From positions 1-18,304 of the forward strand of contig DUTL01000015.1 in assembly GCA_012842105.1 (NCBI GenBank): a DNA stretch of 18,304 nucleotides, in the 5' to 3' direction. This document shows, piece after piece, positions 1 through 7,438 of this stretch. Made by a program: the position numbers and the translations under genes. Source of the DNA: Candidatus Fermentithermobacillaceae bacterium. GTDB taxonomy: Bacteria > Bacillota > Sulfobacillia > Fermentithermobacillales > Fermentithermobacillaceae. Below the pieces are notes generated by a model. The model made no database searches. It saw nothing but the letters and a program-made list of their open reading frames with translations, and was not told the origin of the DNA. Position 1 is the first letter of the stretch. Each line of letters starts with the position of its first letter.

Positions 1-1091
1 TATCCTGCGTTAGCCAGGGCCGACAAGTGTTCACAGTCGGCTTGTGATATATGGGGCATAATGGCCAGTACCCCCGTATCCTTGCTAATCCGGTACCGGA
101 GTTGTTTCAGCGTTCCGGAGAATGACAGCCACGGCAGTGTCACGTGTGCCAGTGATTCAAGAATCCGCTTAAGGTGGCGCTCAGATGAGCCTGGCCCAAT
201 GAAAAGGGGGCCTTTGCCCACGCCTATTGAATTTGAAACAAGGCCGAACGCTACTCCTTGCTCGAGCATTGCCGAGCAAACAGATGCGGCGATTGTTATG
301 GCATCCTCCAAAACCGGCGAATCTATGCCCTCCCAAAAGTGTTCAGAAGTAGACAGGTTGAGCGCTACAACTATTTTTGATTGAATGGTTGGTTCCAGCA
401 CTCTAACCTGGAGTTCACCTGTTCTTGCCGTGGCCTTCCATTCTATCTGATTAATGGGAGTTCTCCCGTCGTACGGACGGGTACCGGCTATTGTTAAGGG
501 ATCAGGATGAACCCAGCCTTTCACCGGTACAGTTCCGAATGGGGATTTGGTGAGCCACGGCAGCCCCTTAAGCTGCGCAATTCTTGGATAGACTGTCAAA
601 GTATCGGTTCTCTGCGACACCACCTGGTGAGTCTCAAGGCCAAGCGGGTCTCCCACTGTTAGTTTTGCAGGCCCTAACCTGAAAACCCCTCGCTTTATGC
701 ACGAAACCTCAAACGTCCGTTCCACTCTCTCAAACCACTTGAGATGCACTGTGTTGGAAAGCGCTGCCCTGCCGGGCATGTAAGGCGTCAGGGGCAGAGA
801 ACCAAATGACCGGTCACCGGGAACGTCATCGTCGCATTTGAGCCAAAACACAGGAAGAGGCTTGCGGTTTTCTACGCTAAGATTAAGGTTTACAGTGTCG
901 CCTACAAAAGCTTCACAGGGTTCCAGCTTGCGGCAGTAACTCAGGTGTTTAGTGGCGCTTCTTACGTACCGGCGCGCAAGAACGGCGCCTAATGCCAGGT
1001 ATGCGCCGGACATTACCACGTAAGGGATATGGACTACAAGCCCTAAAATCGTTATGGCTGCCCCGCAGGCCAAAACCGTTCTGCTGCTCAT
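1..1091 (-). CDS. DUF58 domain protein (partial, C-terminus off the left edge)
   Basis: This is a minus-strand reading frame starting at the ATG at 1091-1089. That ATG overlaps the moxR stop codon as ATGA, so translation is probably coupled. I translated about 363 residues by hand; the frame is still open at position 1. Two hydrophobic stretches (about residues 5-22 and 25-38) suggest an N-terminal membrane hairpin. The rest has beta-rich segments and then the DUF58 hallmark around residues 203-233 (GTRPYDGRTPINQIEW, then KATARTGELQVR). The motif usually reads GxRxYxxGDxxRxIxWKxxAR, so this copy is recognisable but has lost the GD pair. DUF58 proteins often carry a degenerate von Willebrand A fold and sit beside MoxR ATPases. 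They are thought to act with them in protein or metal-centre assembly at the membrane, but no substrate can be inferred here. The family call is firm; the role is unknown. Confidence 0.88.
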   Translation of the reverse strand, partial: MSSRTVLACGAAITILGLVVHIPYVVMSGAYLALGAVLARRYVRSATKHLSYCRKLEPCEAFVGDTVNLNLSVENRKPLPVFWLKCDDDVPGDRSFGSLPLTPYMPGRAALSNTVHLKWFERVERTFEVSCIKRGVFRLGPAKLTVGDPLGLETHQVVSQRTDTLTVYPRIAQLKGLPWLTKSPFGTVPVKGWVHPDPLTIAGTRPYDGRTPINQIEWKATARTGELQVRVLEPTIQSKIVVALNLSTSEHFWEGIDSPVLEDAITIAASVCSAMLEQGVAFGLVSNSIGVGKGPLFIGPGSSERHLKRILESLAHVTLPWLSFSGTLKQLRYRISKDTGVLAIMPHISQADCEHLSALANAG

Positions 1092-2053
1092 GTGGGTTCA
1101 CGACCCGGATTTCCGATTGGAACCGCTACGTCATCGAGAACTTGCAAGATGATGTCGTCAGCGCTTCTTCCGCGAAGGGATGCGTCCTGGGCAAGGACCA
1201 GCCTGTGTGCCAGGGCAGGCACGGCAAGCGCTTTTACGTCGTCAGGTAATACGAAGTTTCTGCCTTTCACGAAAGCATACGATTTACAAGCCAGGGCCAG
1301 GGATAACGTCGCCCTTGGGCTCGCACCTAGATCAACGGCGTCCAGGGTTCTGGTGGTCCGGCAAATGTTGCTTATGTAAGACATGATGTCTCTGGAGAGG
1401 TGAACCTGTTTAGCCTGGGCTTTCAAATCAGCTACTTCCTCTCGGGTTATGAGAGGTTGCTGAAGGGCAATCTCTGAACCGTACTCAAATCTCGCCAATA
1501 TTTCCTCTTCTTCCTCTTGTTCAGGGTAGCCTAAGTGTATACGCAAGAGAAACCTGTCTATCTGCGCTTCCGGAAGCGGGAAGGTTCCCTGCAACTCGAT
1601 TGGGTTTTGAGTGGCAAGCACCGTAAAGTGCGGCGACATCCGGTGCGTTAACCCATCCATGGTTACCTGCCTTTCTTGCATGCACTCAAGGAGGCTTGAT
1701 TGTGTGCGAGGCGTTGCCCGGTTGATTTCGTCTGCAAGCAGGATGTCGCAGAACACAGGGCCCGGTTTGAACTCAAACTCGAGGGTTTTCTGGTTGAAGA
1801 CATTAATTCCTGTTATGTCTGCCGGCAACAGGTCAGGCGTAAACTGGATACGACGAAAATCCAGCCCCAGGCAACGGGCAAAAGTCCTGGCCAATAGAGT
1901 CTTACCCACCCCGGGAACGTCTTCAATCAGCACATGCCCTTCAGTCAGAAATGCAACCAGGGTAAGTTCTATTGCCGATTTGTTTCCGACTATTACTTCA
2001 GACATCATGTCTTTGAAACGGGCAATGATTAAATTTGCTTCATGGGTTGCCAT
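1088..2053 (-). CDS. MoxR-family AAA+ ATPase
   Basis: A 321-residue AAA+ ATPase of the MoxR/RavA class, the usual length for the family. Walker A is GVGKT at residues 48-52, Walker B is ILLADEIN at 104-111, and a sensor-1 stretch ATQNP lies at 147-151. It is followed by the MoxR-typical PEAQIDRF at 161-168. The C-terminal lid region is about residues 210-315. The ATG at 2053 follows a strong GGAGGTG (2065-2059 on the minus strand), which fixes the start. MoxR ATPases act as chaperone-like remodelers, commonly with a DUF58/VWA partner, and here the DUF58 gene overlaps its stop codon, so the pair is clearly an operon. The partner complex and target are not visible. The leader contains a six-codon ORF with its own Shine-Dalgarno sequence, listed separately. 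Confidence 0.93.
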   Translation of the reverse strand: MATHEANLIIARFKDMMSEVIVGNKSAIELTLVAFLTEGHVLIEDVPGVGKTLLARTFARCLGLDFRRIQFTPDLLPADITGINVFNQKTLEFEFKPGPVFCDILLADEINRATPRTQSSLLECMQERQVTMDGLTHRMSPHFTVLATQNPIELQGTFPLPEAQIDRFLLRIHLGYPEQEEEEEILARFEYGSEIALQQPLITREEVADLKAQAKQVHLSRDIMSYISNICRTTRTLDAVDLGASPRATLSLALACKSYAFVKGRNFVLPDDVKALAVPALAHRLVLAQDASLRGRSADDIILQVLDDVAVPIGNPGREPT

Positions 2054-2086
2054 TGTTTCACCTCCGTGGTTCGCGGGAAGACATGA

Positions 2087-2107
2087 CTATAGACTTCTGG
2101 TTTCCAT
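2087..2107 (-). CDS. Possible six-codon leader peptide upstream of moxR
   Basis: On the minus strand a well-placed GGGAGG lies eight bases before an ATG at 2107-2105. This opens a six-codon frame encoding METRSL and ending at TAG (2089-2087). It lies 33 bases before the moxR start. A second mini-frame (ATG at 2084, MSSREPRR) ends at a TGA that overlaps the moxR Shine-Dalgarno sequence. The first has a better ribosome-binding site than many genes here. It could be a regulatory leader ORF or a chance occurrence; the sequence alone does not decide. Confidence 0.3.
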   Translation of the reverse strand: METRSL

Positions 2108-2191
2108 GGCTTATTCCTCCCGGAGCTGAAGTAAACATGGCAAAGAGTTTTCGCGGGAGAATGTGCCGTTGCCTAGAACTTCCCTACGCTA

Positions 2192-2228
2192 TTCTACATA
2201 AGGTGTGATGCAGAGTGCTTATGTAGAA
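2192..2228. promoter_or_regulatory. 11-bp perfect inverted repeat (hairpin or operator) before the protease gene
   Basis: TTCTACATAAG at 2192-2202 is mirrored exactly by CTTATGTAGAA at 2218-2228, with a 15-base spacer. It ends just before the GGGAGGT Shine-Dalgarno (2233-2239) of the gene at 2243. No T-run follows, so it is not an intrinsic terminator. It could be an operator for a dimeric repressor or a leader hairpin affecting translation. A weak promoter-like pair (TTGCCT 2169-2174, TATTCT 2190-2195, only 15 bases apart) would place the repeat over the transcription start. Confidence 0.6.
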
Positions 2229-2242
2229 GGGAGGGAGGTACG

Positions 2243-3244
2243 ATGGATTCTGTAGTTAAGGCACTCAAGAAATGCGGCTTAAGACTCATGGACTTGCCTA
2301 ATGTGATCGGCGTCGGATACGGGCATAAACACGTCGGCGGTAGGAATACAGGGAAGGATTCCCTGGTTGTGTTGGTGGAAAAGAAAGTGCCCTTAGAAGA
2401 ACTCAATTCCAATCATGTTATCCCCCGGAGTATGAACCAGTGCCTGGTAGACGTGGTTGAGGTCGGCGAAGTTGTTGCCCTTGGCCGGACCGGCCGTCAA
2501 AGGCCTGCAAGGCCTGGATTGAGCATAGGGCATTTCCGGGTTACTGCCGGAACGTTTGGTGCAGTGGTATATGACGTTAAGACAGGCGAACCCTTAATAC
2601 TGTCCAACAACCATGTGCTGGCCAATTCGTCAAATGGGAGTGATGGGCGCGCAAAAGTAGGAGATGCAGTTTTGCAGCCCGGGAAATATGATGGCGGGAC
2701 TGATGAGGACATTATCGCCAGGCTCTACAAGTTTGCTCCTATTGAACTTGAAGTGTCGGAACCGGATTGCAAGATTGCTTCTATAGCCCAGAAGCTTCTA
2801 AACAGGGTTGTGAGGCGGATTCGCCGGAATTATGAGGTGAAGATTGAACGTTTCAGTTCTGCAACCAACCTGGTAGATGCTGCAGTGGCCAGGCCTTTGT
2901 CTAAGGATCTTGTCACTGAGGACATTATAGACCTGGGAATTCCGAAAGGGACTTCCGAAGCCGTAGTAGGGCAGAAAGTTAAGAAAAGCGGACGGACCAG
3001 CGGAACCAATTCAGGAGAAGTCAAAGTGGTTCATGCCACTATCAAAATAGGCATGGGCGAAATAGGGACCGCAACATTCACGGATCAGGTTTTGACAACT
3101 CGCATGGCCCAACCCGGCGACAGCGGTTCAGTAGTGTTGGATGAATACAATCGTGTATGCGGCCTGTTGTCAGCAGGTTCAGATACTGTGTCGGTTTTTG
3201 GCAGAATTCAGAATGTATGTGAGGTACTTGGAGTGAGATTCTAG
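2243..3244 (+). CDS. Nal1-like trypsin-fold serine protease, probably cytoplasmic
   Basis: A 333-residue protein with a chymotrypsin-like catalytic triad spread as expected: His124 in SNNHVLA, Asp212 in NLVDAAVARP and Ser294 in QPGDSGSVV. The N-terminal 20-50 region (NVIGVGYGHKH, then a beta strand DSLVVLVEKK) is the module that I recall preceding the protease domain in bacterial relatives of plant NARROW LEAF 1. There is no signal peptide or membrane segment, unlike HtrA-type or secreted trypsins, so it probably acts in the cytoplasm. A basic, non-conserved-looking insert lies at about 165-205, between His and Asp. Start: ATG after GGGAGGT with three bases between. It is divergent from moxR and lies 10 bases upstream of the longest ispE frame, so it may be co-transcribed with ispE. 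Substrate unknown; the peptidase fold is well supported, activity is inferred. Confidence 0.8.
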   Translation: MDSVVKALKKCGLRLMDLPNVIGVGYGHKHVGGRNTGKDSLVVLVEKKVPLEELNSNHVIPRSMNQCLVDVVEVGEVVALGRTGRQRPARPGLSIGHFRVTAGTFGAVVYDVKTGEPLILSNNHVLANSSNGSDGRAKVGDAVLQPGKYDGGTDEDIIARLYKFAPIELEVSEPDCKIASIAQKLLNRVVRRIRRNYEVKIERFSSATNLVDAAVARPLSKDLVTEDIIDLGIPKGTSEAVVGQKVKKSGRTSGTNSGEVKVVHATIKIGMGEIGTATFTDQVLTTRMAQPGDSGSVVLDEYNRVCGLLSAGSDTVSVFGRIQNVCEVLGVRF

Positions 3245-3254
3245 AAAAGGGTTT

Positions 3255-4250
3255 TTGAAATCGTGTGACGAAACTGATGGTGTGTTATACAGTAAAAACG
3301 ATGTTAAAGTGGTCAAGTACCATGCATATGCAAAGATAAACCTGGCTCTGAGTATCCTGGGAAGAAGAAAGGACGGCTATCATGAGATCGCCACCTTGAT
3401 GGTGCCGGTGAGTATAGCCGATCTTGTTTCCGTTGAGGCCGGAACTCAGGGCATCAGAGTTTGTTGCCCTGGCTTACCAGGCGTTCATCAAAGAGATAAC
3501 CTGGCTTACAAGGCCGGGGTATCTCTTATCTCAGGGAAACCTGAGGCTCCGGGATTTGCTATTTCAATCAAGAAAAACATCCCTCCAGGCAAAGGTTTGG
3601 GGGGAGGCAGTTCAGATGCCGCGGCCGCCCTCCTTGCTATGGCCGATTTGTGGGCTTCCAAGGACAAGCCCGGTCTTGCTGCCTTGACTCAGATGGCAGC
3701 CGGAATTGGGTCAGATGTTCCTTTCTTTATAGGCGCCAACGCAAAGCCCCCTCTGTGGCAAGGGGCGTTATGCATAGGCAGGGGCGAAAGAGCCTACCCT
3801 GTTGAAGCAGGCCCCTACTGGGTGCTCTTGATTTTTCCTGATGCCCACATTTCAACCCGGCTGGCATATTTGCGGTGGGATGCTATGCACCCTGATGCAC
3901 CTGTGCTTTCAACGGAACTTGATCTTGCCGGCGCCTTGGCTATTGATTCCAGAATCAGCAATACTGCCAGGGTGCTTTCTTCTAATGATCCTGAAAGGTT
4001 GGGCTTGTGCATTTTCAACGACTTTGAAAAATCAGTGTACCCATCTTACCCCCGGTTATCTATAATCAAAGAGAACCTTCTGCTATCAGGCGCTTTTGGA
4101 GCTGCACTGACCGGAAGCGGCTCAGCTATATACGGAATCTGCGGCTCCCGTGAACATGCAGAGAAGGTGAGGCGTAGATTCTTTGAATTGTCCGGCGGAC
4201 TGCCTGTAACACAGGCAATAATCGCCAAGACGGGGGTGAACAACCAGTGA
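3255..4250 (+). CDS. ispE: 4-diphosphocytidyl-2-C-methyl-D-erythritol kinase
   Basis: A GHMP kinase that phosphorylates CDP-methylerythritol in the non-mevalonate isoprenoid pathway. Counting from the TTG at 3255, the N-terminal signature AYAKINLALSILGRRKDGYHE begins at residue 24, and K27 matches the catalytic lysine of the family. The glycine-rich ATP loop PPGKGLGGGSSDAAA is at 110-124, and IGSDVPFF (151-158) supplies the catalytic Asp154. The C-terminal GHMP motif GAALTGSGSAIYG is present. The start is uncertain. TTG 3255 has AAGGG three bases upstream and gives 331 residues, about 20 more than usual before the signature. GTG 3309 gives a more typical 313 residues but lacks a clear ribosome-binding site. 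The stop overlaps the next gene as GTGA. The function is secure; the N-terminus is not. Confidence 0.93.
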   Translation: MKSCDETDGVLYSKNDVKVVKYHAYAKINLALSILGRRKDGYHEIATLMVPVSIADLVSVEAGTQGIRVCCPGLPGVHQRDNLAYKAGVSLISGKPEAPGFAISIKKNIPPGKGLGGGSSDAAAALLAMADLWASKDKPGLAALTQMAAGIGSDVPFFIGANAKPPLWQGALCIGRGERAYPVEAGPYWVLLIFPDAHISTRLAYLRWDAMHPDAPVLSTELDLAGALAIDSRISNTARVLSSNDPERLGLCIFNDFEKSVYPSYPRLSIIKENLLLSGAFGAALTGSGSAIYGICGSREHAEKVRRRFFELSGGLPVTQAIIAKTGVNNQ

Positions 4251-4993
4251 AAATCGATGTTGTTGTTTTGGCCGCTAGGGCAAATACAGGCAAACTGGCT
4301 TCTGAAAGCGATGAAATCTTTGAAGCTAACATAGATATTGCAGGGAAGCCTATGCTTGGCTATGTGCTTTCAACCCTGGAAAACTCAACTGAGGTTTCCA
4401 GGATAATTGTTGTAGGCCCCAAACACGGGCTTTCCCATTATGAGAACGACAAGGTAAACATAGTGGAACCAGGCACTGAACTCATAGAAAATGCCAAGAT
4501 CGGGCTTGCTCACACCAACACAGAGTTTGTGCTTGTTGCGTCTTCTGACATTCCATTGCTGACAGACGATGCCCTTGGAGGGTTTCTCAAGGGCGCACTG
4601 GAACTTGACGCAGACTTTGTTTATGCTGTGTCTACCAAGGAAGAGTGTGTCAGGAAATATCCGGGAGTGCAGCGCACATACGCAAAACTTAAGGGAGTAA
4701 TCCTTACCGGAGGGAATTTGTTTTTCGTACGAAAAAGCATAGCCGGTAAAGCATGGCCCGTACTTGAGAAAATGATAGAGTACCGCAAGTCTCCCTTCAA
4801 AATGGCTTCGTTCTTTGGAGTTGGTTTTTTGATTAAAGTACTGTTGGGGTTTGCCGGGGTTCACGAAATTGAGGAATACGTAAGCAACTTATTAGGCATC
4901 CAATGCAGGGCTCTCTTATCTGCGCCTGAAATCAGTGTTGACGTAGACAAGCCTGAAGACCTGAAACTTGTAAGAGATATACTGGGGAAGTGA
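4247..4993 (+). CDS. MobA-like NTP transferase domain protein with altered signature loop
   Basis: A 248-residue protein with the Rossmann-like nucleotidyltransferase fold. It starts at GTG 4247, overlapping the ispE stop as GTGA. Family landmarks visible are the opening strand IDVVVLAA, the IAGKPMLGYVLSTLE segment (31-45), a metal-binding SSDIPLL with Asp101, and a C-terminal SVDVDKPEDLKLV. The glycine-rich nucleotide loop at the N-terminus, normally LAxGxGxR with GG or GxG, reads LAARANTGKL (8-17), so the canonical glycine pair is missing. Adjacent glmU keeps a normal LAAGEGTRMKS, so this is not a sequencing bias. A hydrophobic stretch near 183-205 may be part of the fold rather than a membrane helix. 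The position between ispE and glmU is where purR and spoVG sit in many Bacillota. Substrate unknown: a cofactor or sugar nucleotidyltransferase, or a non-catalytic relative. Confidence 0.75.
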   Translation: MKIDVVVLAARANTGKLASESDEIFEANIDIAGKPMLGYVLSTLENSTEVSRIIVVGPKHGLSHYENDKVNIVEPGTELIENAKIGLAHTNTEFVLVASSDIPLLTDDALGGFLKGALELDADFVYAVSTKEECVRKYPGVQRTYAKLKGVILTGGNLFFVRKSIAGKAWPVLEKMIEYRKSPFKMASFFGVGFLIKVLLGFAGVHEIEEYVSNLLGIQCRALLSAPEISVDVDKPEDLKLVRDILGK

Positions 4994-4999
4994 TATAAT
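4991..4999 (+). promoter_or_regulatory. Extended -10 promoter candidate for glmU
   Basis: The bases TGATATAAT (4991-4999) match the extended -10 form TGnTATAAT exactly and use the preceding gene's TGA stop as the TG. No good -35 is present at the usual distance. A transcript from here would start near 5006 and leave only a short leader with the GGAGAG Shine-Dalgarno, which fits an ATG start at 5018 and argues against the GTG at 5003. Confidence 0.45.
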
Positions 5000-5017
5000 A
5001 CTGTGGGAGAGATTAAG

Positions 5018-6433
5018 ATGGTTCAGGAATCCAAGATTGCAGTAGTCATACTTGCAGCCGGTGAAGGCACCCGGATGAAATCCAATACTGCCAAAGTGCT
5101 ATTCCCAATTTGCGGGCGCCCAATGGTTGACTACATTCTTGATGCTGCATCTGACGTCAAACCCGGAAAGATTGTGGTTGTAATAGGGCATAAGGGCGAG
5201 GAAGTAGCCAATCGAATCATAGACGGCTGGGCAAGAGATAATGATATGGGCGGCAACATAGAATTTGCATGGCAATTGCAGAGGCGAGGCACAGGCCATG
5301 CTGTTTCATGCGCCCAGGATCAAATACCCGGTGACTGCGAACATGTAATGGTTCTTTGTGGCGACACCCCGCTTATCACAGGAGAAATGCTGAATAGATT
5401 CGTCCAAGCCCATCTTTCAAACAGGGCGGAATTGTCGCTTGTCACCGCTTTGCTTGACGATCCAGGTGATTATGGGCGTATACGCAGAGACGAAAACGGC
5501 AATATCGTGGGGATTGTGGAAGCAAATGATCTCTTGCCAGAGGACAACCATATCAAAGAGATAAATGCCGGAATTTACATTGCCGGCAAGGAGACTTTGG
5601 CAAGATTGCTTTCAAGGTTGAATGACAATAACGCCAAACAAGAATTCTATCTTACAGACATTGTCAAAAAAGGCGTTGAAGCCGGTTGCACGGTTGCTTC
5701 GATGATGTGCCAGGATGTTTCCATTGTACAAGGTGTAAACGACAGGTATGCCCTTGCCCTGGCCGAGTTGCGGTTGCGGGGAACTGTTTTGCGGGATCTG
5801 TGTTTGTCAGGGGTGACAATCCGCGATCCCAGGAATACTTATATAGATTCCGGTGTCACAATCGGCGCAGATACAATTATAGAACCAGGTACTTTTCTCA
5901 GAGGCAAGACAAGCATCGGCCAAGGGTGCATTATCGGCCCAAATTCTGAGATTATTGACTCATGGGTGGGTGATAACAGCAGGATATGGTCTTCTGTGGT
6001 TGAGGAATCCAAGGTCGGGGAAAATGTCAGGATAGGGCCTTTTTCGCACATAAGGCCTGATTCAGTTATTGAGGCTGATGCATCTATAGGGAATTTTGCA
6101 GAGGTTAAGAATTCCATAATCGGGCAAGGCTCAAAAGTCCATCACCACTCATATCTCGGTGACAGCTCTATAGGGTGTGGGGTTAATATAGGTGCAGGGA
6201 CCGTAACCGTAAACTATGACGGGCTGAAAAAACACAGAACGGTCATAGAGGACAATGCGTTTATTGGTTGCAACGCTAACTTAATCGCTCCGGTCACGAT
6301 TGGAAAAGATGCTTATGTCGCCGCAGGCTCTACAATAACAGGTGATATTCCCGGCGGAGCATTGGGCATTGCAAGGGAGAGGCAGGTCAACAAAGAAGGA
6401 TGGGTAGCAAAGCGCAAGGAAAAGACCGACTAG
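5018..6433 (+). CDS. glmU: Bifunctional UDP-GlcNAc pyrophosphorylase / glucosamine-1-phosphate acetyltransferase
   Basis: GlmU makes UDP-N-acetylglucosamine for peptidoglycan and other envelope polymers: acetylation of glucosamine-1-phosphate, then uridylylation. From ATG 5018 it is 471 residues, close to the 455-460 of model enzymes. The uridylyltransferase domain opens with LAAGEGTRMKS (12-22), followed by PMVDYIL and VLCGDTPL. The C-terminal half is a left-handed beta helix of hexapeptide repeats. It contains KVHHHSYLGD, whose middle histidine aligns with the catalytic His of E. coli GlmU, and the NIGAGTVTVNYDG acetyl-CoA-side motif. I chose ATG 5018 because GGAGAG lies six bases before it; an in-frame GTG at 5003 has no ribosome-binding site. 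It ends at TAG 6431-6433, 12 bases before prs. Confidence 0.96.
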   Translation: MVQESKIAVVILAAGEGTRMKSNTAKVLFPICGRPMVDYILDAASDVKPGKIVVVIGHKGEEVANRIIDGWARDNDMGGNIEFAWQLQRRGTGHAVSCAQDQIPGDCEHVMVLCGDTPLITGEMLNRFVQAHLSNRAELSLVTALLDDPGDYGRIRRDENGNIVGIVEANDLLPEDNHIKEINAGIYIAGKETLARLLSRLNDNNAKQEFYLTDIVKKGVEAGCTVASMMCQDVSIVQGVNDRYALALAELRLRGTVLRDLCLSGVTIRDPRNTYIDSGVTIGADTIIEPGTFLRGKTSIGQGCIIGPNSEIIDSWVGDNSRIWSSVVEESKVGENVRIGPFSHIRPDSVIEADASIGNFAEVKNSIIGQGSKVHHHSYLGDSSIGCGVNIGAGTVTVNYDGLKKHRTVIEDNAFIGCNANLIAPVTIGKDAYVAAGSTITGDIPGGALGIARERQVNKEGWVAKRKEKTD

Positions 6434-6445
6434 GAGGTAGGATCA

Positions 6446-7393
6446 GTGTCGCCCTATGGTGATGATAAGCTAAAAGTGTTCTCAGGCAATTCTAACGAAG
6501 ATTTGGCATCTGAAATCTGCAGATACATCGGAGTGCAACCTGGCGCGATAGAGGCCGGCAGGTTTTCTAACGGTGAGATCAAGGTAATCATTAGCGAAAA
6601 CGTAAGGGGCGCTGATGTCTTTGTAGTTCAGCCTACTTCCGATCCTGTAAATGACAACCTTATGGAGCTTCTTATTATTATCGATGCCCTGAGACGGGCT
6701 TCGGCAGACAGGATAACTGCAGTTATTCCGTTTTACGGTTATGCACGTCAAGACCGGAAGACCCGGGGCAGGGAGCCCATAACTGCGAAACTCGTCGCCA
6801 ACCTGCTGGTTACAGCCGGAGTAGACAGAATTCTGACTATGGATCTTCATGCCGGCCAAATTCAGGGTTTCTTTGATATCCCTGTGGATCACCTTACCGC
6901 CGTACCGCTTTTGTCTGACTACTTCAAAGGGCAAACGCTTGGCGATGTGGTGATTGTGTCTCCTGATGCAGGGGGAATCGCCCGTGCAAGGGACATGGCT
7001 GCGCGGTTGGATGCTCCTGTGGCGTTCATTGACAAGAGGCGCCCGGAGCCCAATGTGGCTGAAGTCATGAATATTGTAGGACAAGTTGCCGGCAAAGATG
7101 CTATTTTGCTGGACGACATGATCGATACAGGCGGAAGCATTGTTGAGGCAGCCAGAGCTTTGCGCCAGAAGGGCGCATCTTCTGTAATGGCATGCGCAAC
7201 CCATCCGGTATTTTCCGGGAAAGCGCCGCTTAACATACCCGGCGCCAAATTGGATCAGCTTGTGGTAACCAATACAATACCTATTGCAGATTCTATGAAA
7301 TCTATGGTAGAAGTAATCTCTGTGGCACCTCTTTTAGGTGATGCCATAGTAAGAATTCACGAGTGCCGGTCTATTTCGACAATGTTCCGGTAA
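6446..7393 (+). CDS. prs: Ribose-phosphate pyrophosphokinase (PRPP synthetase)
   Basis: Transfers pyrophosphate from ATP to ribose-5-phosphate to give PRPP for purine, pyrimidine, histidine and NAD synthesis. It has 315 residues, the standard class I length. Visible motifs are the ATP/regulatory flexible loop YARQDRKTRGREPITAK near residues 98-114, the DLHAGQIQGFF segment, and the PRPP-binding DDMIDTGG at 223-230. The C-terminus ISVAPLLGDAIVRIHE is typical. Start is GTG 6446, seven bases after a strong GGAGGT that overlaps the glmU stop codon, so glmU and prs are tightly coupled, as in many Bacillota. Confidence 0.97.
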   Translation: MSPYGDDKLKVFSGNSNEDLASEICRYIGVQPGAIEAGRFSNGEIKVIISENVRGADVFVVQPTSDPVNDNLMELLIIIDALRRASADRITAVIPFYGYARQDRKTRGREPITAKLVANLLVTAGVDRILTMDLHAGQIQGFFDIPVDHLTAVPLLSDYFKGQTLGDVVIVSPDAGGIARARDMAARLDAPVAFIDKRRPEPNVAEVMNIVGQVAGKDAILLDDMIDTGGSIVEAARALRQKGASSVMACATHPVFSGKAPLNIPGAKLDQLVVTNTIPIADSMKSMVEVISVAPLLGDAIVRIHECRSISTMFR

Positions 7394-7438
7394 AATTATC
7401 AATTAGATGTTGCTCGAGGCTGAAAGGACGTGATTTTG

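Noticed and set aside
61..384. 107-residue plus-strand ORF
   Set aside because: It is antisense to the DUF58 gene, which has clear family motifs; no ribosome-binding site was seen.
2169..2195. TTGCCT/TATTCT promoter for the protease gene
   Set aside because: The spacer is only 15 bases and both boxes are imperfect; too weak to list as a promoter.
6482..7204. 240-residue minus-strand ORF
   Set aside because: It is a shadow of prs; composition is rich in Cys and His and no motif is recognisable.
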